Assembly (NCBI GenBank): GCA_035513295.1
Contig: DATKCH010000103.1
Span: forward strand, 1-64,000
Length of the DNA: 64,000 nucleotides
DNA from: DATHRK01 sp035513295
GTDB lineage: Bacteria > Gemmatimonadota > Gemmatimonadetes > Longimicrobiales > RSA9
Direction of reading: 5' to 3'
How positions within the stretch are numbered: position 1 is the stretch's first letter; each line of letters begins with the position of its first letter. The translations under genes were made by a program, and so were the position numbers. Shown here in pieces: positions 43,913-52,524 of this stretch. A model generated the notes under the pieces. That model did no database searches. It had not been told where the DNA came from and worked only from the letters and a program-made list of their open reading frames with translations.

Positions 43913-44509
43913 TCACTCCTGCATGGTCGATCCGAGTAGCGACCGCAATTCCTTGCGAGCGCGATGGATATAGGTCTTCACGGTGCCCAGCGGAACGTCC
44001 ATGATCTCGGCGATCTCCTCGTACGGACGATCCTCCATGTGCCAGAGGATGATCGCGATGCGGTACTCGGGCCGCAGCTCGCCGAGCGCGTTTTCCAACT
44101 CTTCGCCCAGTTCCAGCCGCTCGACGTACTCCTGCGGGCTCTCGTCGCGCGCCACCGCAGTCGGGCTCCAGCCCTCCGCCGCCTCGGCGACGCTGCGCGC
44201 GTGCGGGGAGCCGTCCAGGGACACCGTGTCGAGGCTGCGCTTCCTGAGCGCGTCGATCGCGGTGTTATTGGCGATCTTGAAGATCCAGGAGCTGAACTTG
44301 TACGACGAGTCGTATCGATCGATGGCGTTCAGGACCTTGATGAAGGTTTCCTGCGCCAGATCCTCCGCGCCCTCGCGGTCCCGCACCAGCCGGTAGATCA
44401 ACGAGAAGACGGGCCGCTCGTAGCGCGCGATGAGCTCGCGGTAGGCGCGCTCGTGCCCCTGAGCCGCCCGTGCGACGACTTCCTGGTCGGACAGCGTGCC
44501 GAAATCCAC
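43913..44509 (-). CDS. ECF-type RNA polymerase sigma factor
   Basis: 198 residues with sigma-2 (about 20-90: AYRELIARYERPVFSLIYRLV, EDLAQETFIKVL, FSSWIFKIANNTAIDALRKR) and sigma-4 (about 130-185: LRPEYRIAIILWHMEDRPYEEIA, VPLGTVKTYIHRARKELR). RpoE-like group. Start GTG at 44509. A ZAS anti-sigma factor and two envelope proteins follow in the same direction, so it probably answers an envelope signal. Confidence 0.95.
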   Translation of the reverse strand: MDFGTLSDQEVVARAAQGHERAYRELIARYERPVFSLIYRLVRDREGAEDLAQETFIKVLNAIDRYDSSYKFSSWIFKIANNTAIDALRKRSLDTVSLDGSPHARSVAEAAEGWSPTAVARDESPQEYVERLELGEELENALGELRPEYRIAIILWHMEDRPYEEIAEIMDVPLGTVKTYIHRARKELRSLLGSTMQE

Positions 44510-44600
44510 TAGGGCGCCATGCGCGGGGAGGAGGGCGGCCGCGAGCGGGAGTCTTGCACCGTGGTCGTCGCGTTTCCGGTTCGCGGGGGCCCGGACCGTC

Positions 44601-44636
44601 GCGGCCGCACTCCCCTTTTTCTCGGCGACCTGCTAG
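44601..44636 (+). repeat. Solo copy of the MITE-like right end
   Basis: From GCGGCCGCAC to TGCTAG this matches the right end at 13795-13829 (GCGGCCGCACTGCCCTTC and onward) except for three inserted bases, one lost base and a few substitutions. It lies in the 230-base divergent gap between the sigma factor and the quinone methyltransferase. Confidence 0.55.
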
Positions 44637-44739
44637 TGTAGGCGCCGCTGGCCGGTGCCGCGGGTCCGCTCCGCCCGGTCGCCCCGACGCTAACCCAAGG
44701 CATGACAGCACGCTACCCTCCGGACGCGCCGTACGGCGC

Positions 44740-45588
44740 ATGAGCGCACCCGGTCGCGTCGGCCCGCTCGGTCCCGCCAGTGGCTCGGAGGACACCGCGG
44801 ACGGGGCGCGGGTCCCGCCGGCCCCACAGCCATCCGACTCCACAGCCAAAGCGACCGCGGTGCGGCGCATGTTCTCCGACATCGCTCCCCGCTACGACCT
44901 GCTCAACCACCTCCTGAGCCTCAACGTCGACCGACTCTGGCGCAGGTCCGCGGCCCGAGCGTTGGTCGCGGGCGCGCCGCCGCGACGGGTGCTGGACTCG
45001 TGCGCGGGTACGCTCGACCTGGCGATCGCGATCGCCGGACTTCTGGGGGACGACGCGAGCGTCGTCGCGGCGGACTTCGCGGTCCCGATGCTGGAGCTGG
45101 GAAGGCCCAAGATCGGCGCGGCCCGCATCGCCGAGGTGGCGGCCGACGGCCTCCGGCTGCCGTTCCCCGACGGGGTCTTCGACGGCGCGAGCGTCGCCTT
45201 CGGCGTGCGCAACCTGGCCGACCCCGCCGCGGGACTGAGGGAGCTCGCGCGCGTGCTGGAACCCGGCGGACGCCTGGTAGTGCTGGAGTTTTCGACTCCC
45301 ACGTTCGCGCCCTTCAGGGCCGCGTATCGGCTGTATTTCCACCGCGTCCTTCCGTGGCTGGGCGCGCTGCTGTCAAGGCACGACGAGGCCTACACGTATC
45401 TGCCCGCGTCCGTGGACGAGTTTCCCCAGCCCACGGAGTTCGCCGCGCTGATGTGCACTGCGGGCTTCGCGCGGGTGCGCTGGCGTCGCCTGACCGGCGG
45501 CATCGCGACCCTGCACCTGGGAGAGACACAGCCACTCCGGCGCGGACGCCCCGGTGCGGGCCCCGCAAGCCCGGAGGCGCAGCCATGA
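44740..45588 (+). CDS. ubiE: Demethylmenaquinone/ubiquinone methyltransferase
   Basis: SAM-dependent C-methylation of the quinone ring. 282 residues. SAM motif I is VLDSCAGTLDLAIAI (canonical D-x-C/A-x-GT-x-DL), then PFPDGVFDGASVAFGVRNLAD, the UbiE/MenG signature, and GGRLVVLEFSTP. The N-terminal FSDIAPRYDLLNHLLSLNVDRLWRR is the family opening. In this likely diderm the substrate is probably demethylmenaquinone (MenG role), by inference. The stop overlaps the mscL ATG. Confidence 0.93.
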   Translation: MSAPGRVGPLGPASGSEDTADGARVPPAPQPSDSTAKATAVRRMFSDIAPRYDLLNHLLSLNVDRLWRRSAARALVAGAPPRRVLDSCAGTLDLAIAIAGLLGDDASVVAADFAVPMLELGRPKIGAARIAEVAADGLRLPFPDGVFDGASVAFGVRNLADPAAGLRELARVLEPGGRLVVLEFSTPTFAPFRAAYRLYFHRVLPWLGALLSRHDEAYTYLPASVDEFPQPTEFAALMCTAGFARVRWRRLTGGIATLHLGETQPLRRGRPGAGPASPEAQP

Positions 45589-46043
45589 TGAAAGAGTTCA
45601 GGGAGTTCATCGCGCGCGGCAACGTGGTGGACATGGCGGTCGGGATCGCTGTCGGCGCGGCGTTCGGAGCGATCGCGAAGTCGCTCGTGGACGACGTGAT
45701 CATGCCGGTCGTCGGGCTCGTGCTCAGCGGAGTGGAGTTCTCGGACCTCTTCGCCGTCCTCCGGGCCGGGGATCCCGGCCCGCCCTACGCTACGCTGGAA
45801 GCCGCGCAGGAAGCCGGCGCCGTGACGGTCAACTACGGGCTGTTCGTCAACTCGATCATCACCTTCCTGATCATCGCCTTCGCGATCTTCCTGATGGTCC
45901 GCGCCATCAATCGCATTCGCCGGCAGGAGGCCGCGACGCCTGCGCCCACGGAGAAGGACTGCCCGTTCTGCGCGACCCCGATCCCGATCCCAGCCACGCG
46001 CTGCCCCCACTGCACGTCACAGTTGCAGACGGCCTCCGGATAG
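45585..46043 (+). CDS. mscL: Large-conductance mechanosensitive channel with C-terminal zinc ribbon
   Basis: 152 residues. The N-terminal helix and TM1 read EFIARGNVVDMAVGIAVGAAFGAIAKSLV, and TM2 is FVNSIITFLIIAFAIFLMV, as in all MscL. The C-terminal cytoplasmic helix is followed by a zinc-ribbon-like CPFCATPIPIPATRCPHC. It opens at near-lytic membrane tension to release solutes. ATG at 45585 overlaps the ubiE TGA; the next codon is also ATG. Confidence 0.95.
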   Translation: MMKEFREFIARGNVVDMAVGIAVGAAFGAIAKSLVDDVIMPVVGLVLSGVEFSDLFAVLRAGDPGPPYATLEAAQEAGAVTVNYGLFVNSIITFLIIAFAIFLMVRAINRIRRQEAATPAPTEKDCPFCATPIPIPATRCPHCTSQLQTASG

Positions 46044-46987
46044 TGCGAAACCCCGGAGGCTCCCCCGCGGCGGTGCGCTGCCGCGGCCTGGTCAAGCGGT
46101 ACGGCGAGCTCGTCGCGGTGGACGGGCTGGATCTGGACGTGGCCGCGGGCGAGTGCTTCGGATTGCTGGGGCCCAACGGCGCGGGGAAGACCACGACGGT
46201 GGAGGTGCTGGAGGGCCTGCTCGAGCCCGACGAAGGCGAGATCGAGATCCTCGGCATGCGATGGAGCTCCCACGAGAGGGAGCTGCGCCGCTCGATCGGC
46301 ATCCAGCTCCAGGACACCCGCCTGCCCGACAAGCTCACCGTCGCCGAGACGATTCGCCTGTTTCGAAGCTTCTACCCCGGGGGCCCCGACGTCGACGACG
46401 TCATCGCGCGCGTGCAGCTGCAGGAGAAGCGGGACGCCTGGGTGCGCAAACTCTCGGGGGGGCAGCGGCAGCGCCTCGCGGTCGCGTGCGCGCTGGTGGG
46501 GTCCCCGCGCATCCTGTTCCTCGACGAGCCGACCACCGGGCTCGATCCCCAGAGCCGCCGAGCCCTATGGGGCCTGGTCGAGGACTTCCGCGGCGCCGGT
46601 GGCACCGTCGTACTGACGACGCACTACATGGACGAGGCAGCGCGCCTGTGCGACCGACTCGCGATCATCGACCACGGCAGGGTCATCGCGCAGGGATCGC
46701 CGCGCGACCTCGTGGCCTCGCTCGGCGCCGAGCAGGTGGTGGAGTTCTCGTTGGCGTCGGGCGAGGCCCCTCCGGAGCACGAGCTGGCGGCGCTCCCGGG
46801 CGTTTCGGGTGTGCGCGGCAACGGCGCCAGCTGGGCGCTGACGGTGCACGCCGTCCACGTGACCGTACCCGCTCTGCTCGCGCGCCTCGCGCGGGAGGGG
46901 TCGGACCTCGCGCGGCTGGCCACGCACGACGCGACGCTGGAGGACGTGTTCGTGCACCTGACCGGGCGGAGCCTGCGCGATGCGTAG
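46043..46987 (+). CDS. ABC transporter ATP-binding protein (DrrA/ABC-2 type)
   Basis: 314 residues. Walker A GPNGAGKTTTVEVLEGL, Q-loop IQLQD, signature KLSGGQRQRLAVACAL, Walker B ILFLDEPTTGLDP and switch TTHYMDEA are present; the C-terminal domain is typical of daunorubicin-resistance-type ATPases. GTG at 46043 shares one base with the mscL TAG (TAGTG). The stop region overlaps the permease gene by 8 bases, giving a half-transporter pair for export of an unknown substrate. Confidence 0.92.
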   Translation: MRNPGGSPAAVRCRGLVKRYGELVAVDGLDLDVAAGECFGLLGPNGAGKTTTVEVLEGLLEPDEGEIEILGMRWSSHERELRRSIGIQLQDTRLPDKLTVAETIRLFRSFYPGGPDVDDVIARVQLQEKRDAWVRKLSGGQRQRLAVACALVGSPRILFLDEPTTGLDPQSRRALWGLVEDFRGAGGTVVLTTHYMDEAARLCDRLAIIDHGRVIAQGSPRDLVASLGAEQVVEFSLASGEAPPEHELAALPGVSGVRGNGASWALTVHAVHVTVPALLARLAREGSDLARLATHDATLEDVFVHLTGRSLRDA

Positions 46988-48011
46988 CTCGCTGTGGCAG
47001 CTCACGCTCACCCGGCTGCGGGAGTTCGTGCGCGAACCGGAGGCCGTGTTCTGGACCTTCGTGTTCCCGATCGTCCTCGCGCTCCTGCTGGGGTTCGCGT
47101 TCTCGAGCCGGGGAGACCAGGACGTGCACGTCGGCGTGCGGGACGGCGCGGGCGCGGCGGCGGTGGTCGCCGCCCTGGAGGACGTCGCGGGAGTGCGCGT
47201 GCGGCTGCTGGACGAGGAGGAGTCCGCCGCGGCGCTCCGGCGCGGACGCGTGGCCCTCGTCGTCGTGCCCGGCGCCGCAGGCGTCACGTACCGGCAGGAC
47301 CCGACGGCGCCCGGGGCGCGCGAGGCCAGGCTCGTCGTCGACGACGCGCTCCAGCGCGGCGCCGGCCGGCGCGACCCCGTGCGGGCCAGCCTGGAGCGCG
47401 TAGAAGAGCGGGGATCGCGCTACATCGACTTCCTGATTCCGGGCCTCATCGGGCTCAATCTCCTGAGCACGGGTCTGTGGGGCGTCGGCTACACCGTCGT
47501 ACGGATGCGCGCCGGACACCTCCTCAAGCGGTACATGGCGACGCCCATGAGACGCTGGGAGTTCATGGCGTCGTTCCTGCTCGGGCGCCTCGTGTTCCTG
47601 GCGGTGGAGATCGCCGCGATCCTGCTGTTCGCGCGGCTGGTCTTCGGCGTCGAGGTGCGCGGCAGCCTGGCGTTGGTCGCCGCATTCGGGGTGCTCGGGG
47701 CGATCGTGTTCACATCGTTCGGCCTGCTGGTAGCCAGCCGCGCCCGGACCACCGAGGGCATCGCCGGCATCATGAACCTGGTCGCGGTCCCGATGTGGAT
47801 CCTGTCCGGGGTCTTCTTCAGCTACGAGCGCTTCCCGGATTGGACCCACGGCGCGATCCGTGCATTGCCGTTGACCCCCCTGGTGGACGGGCTGCGGGCC
47901 GTGATCAACGAGGGCGCGACGGCCCTGGATACCGCTCCGGCGATCGCCGTCCTGGGCGCCTGGGGGTTGGTCGCGTTCGGTTCCTCGATGCTGCTCTTCC
48001 GGTGGCGTTAG
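46980..48011 (+). CDS. ABC-2 type transporter permease
   Basis: 343 residues. One N-terminal membrane helix (about 24-42), an external domain (about 45-140), then five helices in the C-terminal half including FLIPGLIGLNLLSTGLWGVGYTVV and VPMWILSGVFFSYERFP, the ABC-2 family pattern. Overlaps the ATPase gene by 8 bases; together they form a probable exporter of a drug, lipid or polysaccharide-type substrate. Confidence 0.9.
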   Translation: MRSSLWQLTLTRLREFVREPEAVFWTFVFPIVLALLLGFAFSSRGDQDVHVGVRDGAGAAAVVAALEDVAGVRVRLLDEEESAAALRRGRVALVVVPGAAGVTYRQDPTAPGAREARLVVDDALQRGAGRRDPVRASLERVEERGSRYIDFLIPGLIGLNLLSTGLWGVGYTVVRMRAGHLLKRYMATPMRRWEFMASFLLGRLVFLAVEIAAILLFARLVFGVEVRGSLALVAAFGVLGAIVFTSFGLLVASRARTTEGIAGIMNLVAVPMWILSGVFFSYERFPDWTHGAIRALPLTPLVDGLRAVINEGATALDTAPAIAVLGAWGLVAFGSSMLLFRWR

Positions 48012-48019
48012 CGGGGCAA

Positions 48020-48490
48020 ATGACGAAGATCGGAATCATCAGCGACACCCACGGGAGGATTCCGGCGCGGGCGCTCGAAGCGCTGCGGGGCGTCGACCGG
48101 ATCCTGCACGCCGGCGACATCGGCGACCCGGGCCTGCTCGCCGAGCTGGAGGCCGTGGCGCCGGTGACGGCGGTCCACGGCAACATGGACGGCCCCGAGC
48201 TGCGCGATACGGTGCCCGCCGAGGCGGTGATCGAAACCGACGGCCGCACCATCGTGCTCATGCACGGCGACGCCCTGCGCGACCAGAGCGTCGCGACGTT
48301 CCGCGCGGCGCGCCCCGAGGCGGACATGGTCGTGCACGGGCACACGCACCGGGTCCGGGTCGAACGCGACGAGCTCCCGTGGGTGGTGAATCCGGGATCG
48401 GCCGGGGACCCCCGAAAGGGTGACCCGCCCACCGTCGCGATCGTGCGCATCGAAGATGGCGAGATGGAGGTCGACATCGTCGCGCTGTAA
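48020..48490 (+). CDS. YfcE/MJ0936-type metallophosphoesterase
   Basis: 156 residues, the compact calcineurin-like phosphodiesterase fold. Metal ligands: SDTHG (Asp, His), HAGDIGD, VHGNMDG, MHGD and HGHTHRVR are all intact, with VVNPGSAGDPR. Members hydrolyse phosphodiesters in vitro; the physiological substrate is unclear. It follows the ABC permease by 8 bases. Confidence 0.9.
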   Translation: MTKIGIISDTHGRIPARALEALRGVDRILHAGDIGDPGLLAELEAVAPVTAVHGNMDGPELRDTVPAEAVIETDGRTIVLMHGDALRDQSVATFRAARPEADMVVHGHTHRVRVERDELPWVVNPGSAGDPRKGDPPTVAIVRIEDGEMEVDIVAL

Positions 48491-48640
48491 GCGAGCCCGC
48501 CGCGCGCCGGACGGCGCCGTGAAACCAGCACGCGAGCGCGCCGTAGTGTGGAGCGAGAAAGAGGATCGCGCCCCTCGGCAGGGGTTGTTCGACAAGATCC
48601 CCGCGCGCCCGGTGGGGTCGTGGCGGGAGGAGAGACCGAC

Positions 48641-48844
48641 ATGGCAATGAGAGCCGTCGCAATCGGAGGTACGGCGATCCTGGCGATCGTTGGACTCAAG
48701 ATCGTCATGGCGCTGCTCGGGATGGTCGTGGGGCTGCTCAGCTTCGTGGTCTTCACCGTCCTGCCGCTCGCGCTCATCGGCTACCTGATCTACAAGGTGT
48801 TCTGCTGGGCGCGTCCCAAGGACACGCTCGAGGAGGCGCCCTGA
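48641..48844 (+). CDS. Small membrane protein, unknown
   Basis: 67 residues, with two membrane segments (about 8-30 and 32-52: VVGLLSFVVFTVLPLALIGYLIYKVF) and a charged tail ARPKDTLEEAP. GGAGGAGA lies at a good distance before the ATG at 48641. A terminator hairpin follows at 48879. The function is unknown; there is a 150-base gap to the phosphodiesterase. Confidence 0.7.
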   Translation: MAMRAVAIGGTAILAIVGLKIVMALLGMVVGLLSFVVFTVLPLALIGYLIYKVFCWARPKDTLEEAP

Positions 48845-48878
48845 CGGGTGCCGCGTGAAGGCGAGGCCCTGAAAGGCG

Positions 48879-48912
48879 GAGGGGCCGGCCCGGCGGGGTC
48901 GGCCCCTCTTTT
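48879..48912 (+). terminator. Rho-independent terminator after the small membrane protein
   Basis: Arms GAGGGGCCG (48879-48887) and CGGCCCCTC (48900-48908) are perfect complements, followed by TTTT (48909-48912). Confidence 0.85.
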
Positions 48913-48928
48913 CGCGTCCGGGCCCCGG

Positions 48929-50146
48929 TCAGTAGCGTGGCGCTTCGCCGGCGGAGGCGGTCAGGGCGGCCGCGGGTTTCGGGGCGCCGCTCGGCGCGCG
49001 CAGGCGGCCGCGCGGCGCGGAGCCGCGGAGGGGCTCGAGGCGCTCGCGCTCCTCGGGGTTGCGCTCGAACCAGCGCAGAACCAGCCGGAGCTCCGCCAGC
49101 CGCTCCGCGTCGAAGTCGTGGAGCGGGGGCAGCCGCTGGCGCGCGAGCCGGGCGACGCGCGCCCGCAGGCGACCTTCACCGGCGGCGTCCTGCGGGGCGG
49201 GCAGCTCCTCCGCGATCGTGCCGCGCACGAGCAGGTAGACGCGATCCTCGCCCCCGAACCCCGGCACCCGGTACACGACGGACAGCTCGCGGCTCTCGCG
49301 GCGCAGGATCCGGAGCTGGTCGCGCAGCTTGCGCAGGCGCTCGCGCCGATCCCGCAGCAGCGCGGCGTGCTCGAACATCATGCGCGCGGCGGCGCCGCGC
49401 ATGCGCGCCTCGAGGTTCCGCAGCGGCGCGTCCGAGCGGCCTTCCAGGAACGCCCGCGCCTCCTCCACGCGCGCCCGGTACTCCGCCTCCCCGCAGCCGC
49501 GCGCGCAGGGCGCGAGGCACCGGTCCAGCTCCGCGCGCACGCATTCCGGGTACAGCGCCAGCTGGAAGAGCTCCGCCTGGTCGCGGTAGCGGGTGGGCGT
49601 GCTCGGCGGGCAGTCGCGCAGGCCGAGCAGGTCGGCGAGTTCGCGCGTCCCGCGGCGCACGGCGGCCCGCCCCCGCAGCGGCCCGTAGTAGGTGCCGCCG
49701 TCCGCCACCACCCTCGTCGTCACCGCCAGGCGCGGAGCCGCCTCGGGGGTCACCTTGACGAAGGAGTAACCCGGGTCGCGGCGGTGCTGCACGTTGAGCG
49801 GCGGCTGCGCCTCGCGGATGAGGCGCATCTCGCGCAGCAGCGCTGCGAACTCGCTGGGCTGCGGCTCCCAGTCGATGCGCTCCGTCCTGCGCAGGACCTG
49901 CGCCGACTTTTCGCTCGTGCGACCGCGGAAATAGGACAGCAGCCGGCTCCGGACGCGCACCGACTTTCCCACGTATACGAGCGCGCCCTCGGCGTCGTAC
50001 ATCCGGTAGATCCCGGGGCGGTTCTCCGCGTCCGCCCTCACCTGCGCGCGCAGCCGTCGCAGCCGGCGCCCCATCGGGGTGCCGGAGGCAGCGCAGCCGA
50101 GCAGACGCGGATCCCCGTTCCGGGCCGTGACGCCGCGGCCGCTCAT
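48929..50146 (-). CDS. UvrC-like GIY-YIG protein lacking the second nuclease half
   Basis: 405 residues. GIY-YIG nuclease domain at about 30-110 (RPGIYRMYDAEGALVYVGKS, with catalytic Arg and Glu regions), a Cys-rich UvrC-type segment (YPECVRAELDRCLAPC), and a UVR/coiled-coil region (about 245-300) for UvrB contact. UvrC is normally about 600 residues with a C-terminal RNase-H-like nuclease and HhH motifs; these are absent, so it is Cho-like. ATG at 50146 overlaps the mutM stop (ATGA). Confidence 0.82.
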   Translation of the reverse strand: MSGRGVTARNGDPRLLGCAASGTPMGRRLRRLRAQVRADAENRPGIYRMYDAEGALVYVGKSVRVRSRLLSYFRGRTSEKSAQVLRRTERIDWEPQPSEFAALLREMRLIREAQPPLNVQHRRDPGYSFVKVTPEAAPRLAVTTRVVADGGTYYGPLRGRAAVRRGTRELADLLGLRDCPPSTPTRYRDQAELFQLALYPECVRAELDRCLAPCARGCGEAEYRARVEEARAFLEGRSDAPLRNLEARMRGAAARMMFEHAALLRDRRERLRKLRDQLRILRRESRELSVVYRVPGFGGEDRVYLLVRGTIAEELPAPQDAAGEGRLRARVARLARQRLPPLHDFDAERLAELRLVLRWFERNPEERERLEPLRGSAPRGRLRAPSGAPKPAAALTASAGEAPRY

Positions 50147-50964
50147 CGCTGGCACCGCGGGCAGTAGAAGGCCGACCGGTTGGTGAGCACCACGCGCTTG
50201 ATCGGAGTGGAGCACGTCGGGCAGGGTTCGCCCTCCCTTCCGTAGACCGTGAGCCGGGGCTGGAACCCGCCGATCTGGCCGCCGCCGCCGAGGTAATCGC
50301 GCAGCGTCGTGCCGCGCGCCTCCACGGCCCGCCGCAGCACGTCGCGCAGGCCTATCCGGAGCGCGTCGGCTTCGCGTCGCCGGAGCGAGCGCGCGCCGCG
50401 CCGTGGGCGCACGCCCGCGAGAAACAGCGCCTCGTTCGCGTAGATGTTCCCGACTCCCGCCACGAAGCGCTGGTCGAGCAGCCGGTTCCGGATCGGTGTT
50501 CGCGAACGGCGCACCAGCTTCCAGAAGGCGTCCGGGGTGAAGCCCTCCGAAAGCGGTTCGAGCCCGAGCGACGCGTCGCGCACGGACCACGCCGACGGCT
50601 CCAGCACCTCGATCCGCCCGAATCTGCGGGTGTCGTCGAACAGCAGGTCGCGCCCGCCGTCCAGCGCGAAGCGGGCGGCGACGTGGTTCATCTGCCGGGC
50701 GTTCGGCGCGTCCGAGGTGATCAGCCGGCCGGTCATGCCGAGGTTGACCAGGACGCGGCCGCCGTCGTCCAGTTCGAACACGACGTTCTTGCCGCGGCGG
50801 CCGATCCGGGTCAGGCGCCGGCCGCGCAGTCGGCGTCCCAGGCGCGCGGGATCGGTTCCGGCCAGGATGTCGGGGCGGAAGACCGATACGGAGCGTACGC
50901 GGGCTCCCTCGATGCGCTCGCGCAGGTCGGCGGCGATCGTCTCGGCCTCGGGGAGCTCGGGCAT
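50143..50964 (-). CDS. mutM: Formamidopyrimidine-DNA glycosylase
   Basis: Excises 8-oxoguanine and formamidopyrimidines and nicks the abasic site. 273 residues. The catalytic N-terminus is PELPEAETIA (Pro nucleophile after Met removal); the conserved Lys is in GRRGKNVVFEL; the H2TH region has RFVAGVGNIYANEALF; and the C-terminal zinc finger is CPTC...YCPRC. Coupled to the UvrC-like gene, forming a DNA-repair pair. Confidence 0.95.
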   Translation of the reverse strand: MPELPEAETIAADLRERIEGARVRSVSVFRPDILAGTDPARLGRRLRGRRLTRIGRRGKNVVFELDDGGRVLVNLGMTGRLITSDAPNARQMNHVAARFALDGGRDLLFDDTRRFGRIEVLEPSAWSVRDASLGLEPLSEGFTPDAFWKLVRRSRTPIRNRLLDQRFVAGVGNIYANEALFLAGVRPRRGARSLRRREADALRIGLRDVLRRAVEARGTTLRDYLGGGGQIGGFQPRLTVYGREGEPCPTCSTPIKRVVLTNRSAFYCPRCQR

Positions 50965-50979
50965 GCCGCAGCGCTGGCG

Positions 50980-52398
50980 TCAGGAGCTCGCCGGCGGCTC
51001 GGCCGCCCTGGCGGCGTGGGCCGCTTCCGCCTCCCCGTGCCCCGCGGTCCCGGCCTCCACACGGCCCGCTTCGGCCTGCCGGGCCAGTTCGCGCCACCCG
51101 ATGTCGGCGCGGTACTGCTTGCCGTCGAACGCGATGCGCTCGGCGGCGGCGCGGCTCCGCCGGGCGGCTTCGGCCAGGGTCGGGGCGACCGCGGTCACCG
51201 CCAGCACGCGCCCGCCCGCGGTCACGAGCACGCCGTCATCGACGCGCGTGCCCGCGTGGAAGAGGATCAGCGCGCGGGCGTCCGAGCCGTCGTGTCCGCC
51301 CTCGGCGCCGTCCTCCGAGCCGACGATCTTTGCCGGTTCCGCCGGAATCGAGATCGGGACGCCCTTCTCCGAGGACGCGGGGTAGCCGCGGCTCGCGAGC
51401 ACCGTGGTGAGCGCCGAGTCGGGCCGCCACGCGAGCTCGTGCCCGGCGAGCGATCCGCCGCGCGCCACCTCCAGCATCGGCTCGAGCAGCTGGCCGGACA
51501 GGAGCGGCAGCACCACCTGGGTCTCCGGGTCCCCGAAGCGGCAGTTGAACTCCACCACTTTCGGGCCCTCGGGAGTAAGCATCAGCCCGGCGTAGAGGAG
51601 GCCCCGGAAGGGCGCGCCGTCGTCGGCCAGGGCCGCGATGGTCGGCGCGAGGATCTCCTCGTCGACGCGCCTGCGCAGCGCGTCCGTCGCGAGCGAGACG
51701 GGGGCGTAAGCACCCATGCCGCCGGTGTTGGGTCCGGTGTCGCCCTCGCCGATCCGCTTGTGGTCCTGCGCGGGAAGCATCGCCAGGGCTCGCTCGCCGT
51801 CCGCGAGCGCGAACACCGAGAGCTCCTCGCCCTCCATGAACTCCTCCAGCACCACTTCGGTGCCCGCCTCCCCGAACGCGTGCTCGGCGAGCATCGCGCG
51901 CGCCGCCTGCTCGGCCTCCGCGACGGTCTCGCACACGACCGCGCCCTTGCCGGCCGCGAGCCCCGACGCCTTCACCACGATCGGCGCGCCGTGCTCGCGG
52001 ATGTGGGCGAGAGCGTCCTCCAGCGCACCGACGGTGACGTGCCTGGCGGTGGGCACGCCCGCGCGTCGCAGCAGGCGCTTCGCGTACGCCTTGGAGGATT
52101 CGATGCGCGCGGCCGCCGCGGTGGGGCCGAACGCGGCCACGCCGCGGGCCTCGAGGGCGTCGGCCAGGCCCGCCGCGAGGGGCCCTTCCGGGCCCACTAC
52201 CACCAGGTCCGCGGACCGGTCGGCGGCCCAGGCCGCGATCGCCGGGGCGTCGGTCGGGTCGAGCGGGAGCTTGCGCGCGAGCCCCCCGGTGCCGCCGTTC
52301 CCGCGCGTGATCCAGAACTCCGCGTCGGGCGCGTCGAGGCGGAGTTTCCAGAGGAGAGCGTGCTCGCGCCCTCCGTTGCCGACGATGAGGATCTTCAC
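50980..52398 (-). CDS. purD: Phosphoribosylamine-glycine ligase (GAR synthetase)
   Basis: Second step of purine synthesis, joining glycine to phosphoribosylamine with ATP. 472 residues, slightly longer than usual because of an acidic/Ala-rich tail after about 440 and an inserted stretch near 375. N-terminal VGNGGREHALLWKL, ATP-grasp motifs VVKASGLAAGKGAVV and EGEELSVFAL, and GPNTGGMGAYAPV and VEFNCRFGDPETQ are intact. The mutM-UvrC-like pair follows after 15 bases. Confidence 0.95.
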   Translation of the reverse strand: MKILIVGNGGREHALLWKLRLDAPDAEFWITRGNGGTGGLARKLPLDPTDAPAIAAWAADRSADLVVVGPEGPLAAGLADALEARGVAAFGPTAAAARIESSKAYAKRLLRRAGVPTARHVTVGALEDALAHIREHGAPIVVKASGLAAGKGAVVCETVAEAEQAARAMLAEHAFGEAGTEVVLEEFMEGEELSVFALADGERALAMLPAQDHKRIGEGDTGPNTGGMGAYAPVSLATDALRRRVDEEILAPTIAALADDGAPFRGLLYAGLMLTPEGPKVVEFNCRFGDPETQVVLPLLSGQLLEPMLEVARGGSLAGHELAWRPDSALTTVLASRGYPASSEKGVPISIPAEPAKIVGSEDGAEGGHDGSDARALILFHAGTRVDDGVLVTAGGRVLAVTAVAPTLAEAARRSRAAAERIAFDGKQYRADIGWRELARQAEAGRVEAGTAGHGEAEAAHAARAAEPPASS

Positions 52399-52524
52399 CG
52401 CGTGCCGATCGGTCCGGGCCGGGTGGTCGCCAGGCCGCGCGCCGCGCCTCCAGTGGCGCGCGGGACGCGGAATCTTCGGGAAGTCTACGGGTCGGTTGCG
52501 GGAGCGGCAAATCGCGCCGTCTGG

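Noticed and set aside
46043..48011. The ABC pair as a restriction or defence system with the neighbouring phosphodiesterase
   Set aside because: ATPase and permease are ordinary ABC-2 exporter components and the phosphodiesterase is a common housekeeping type; nothing indicates defence.
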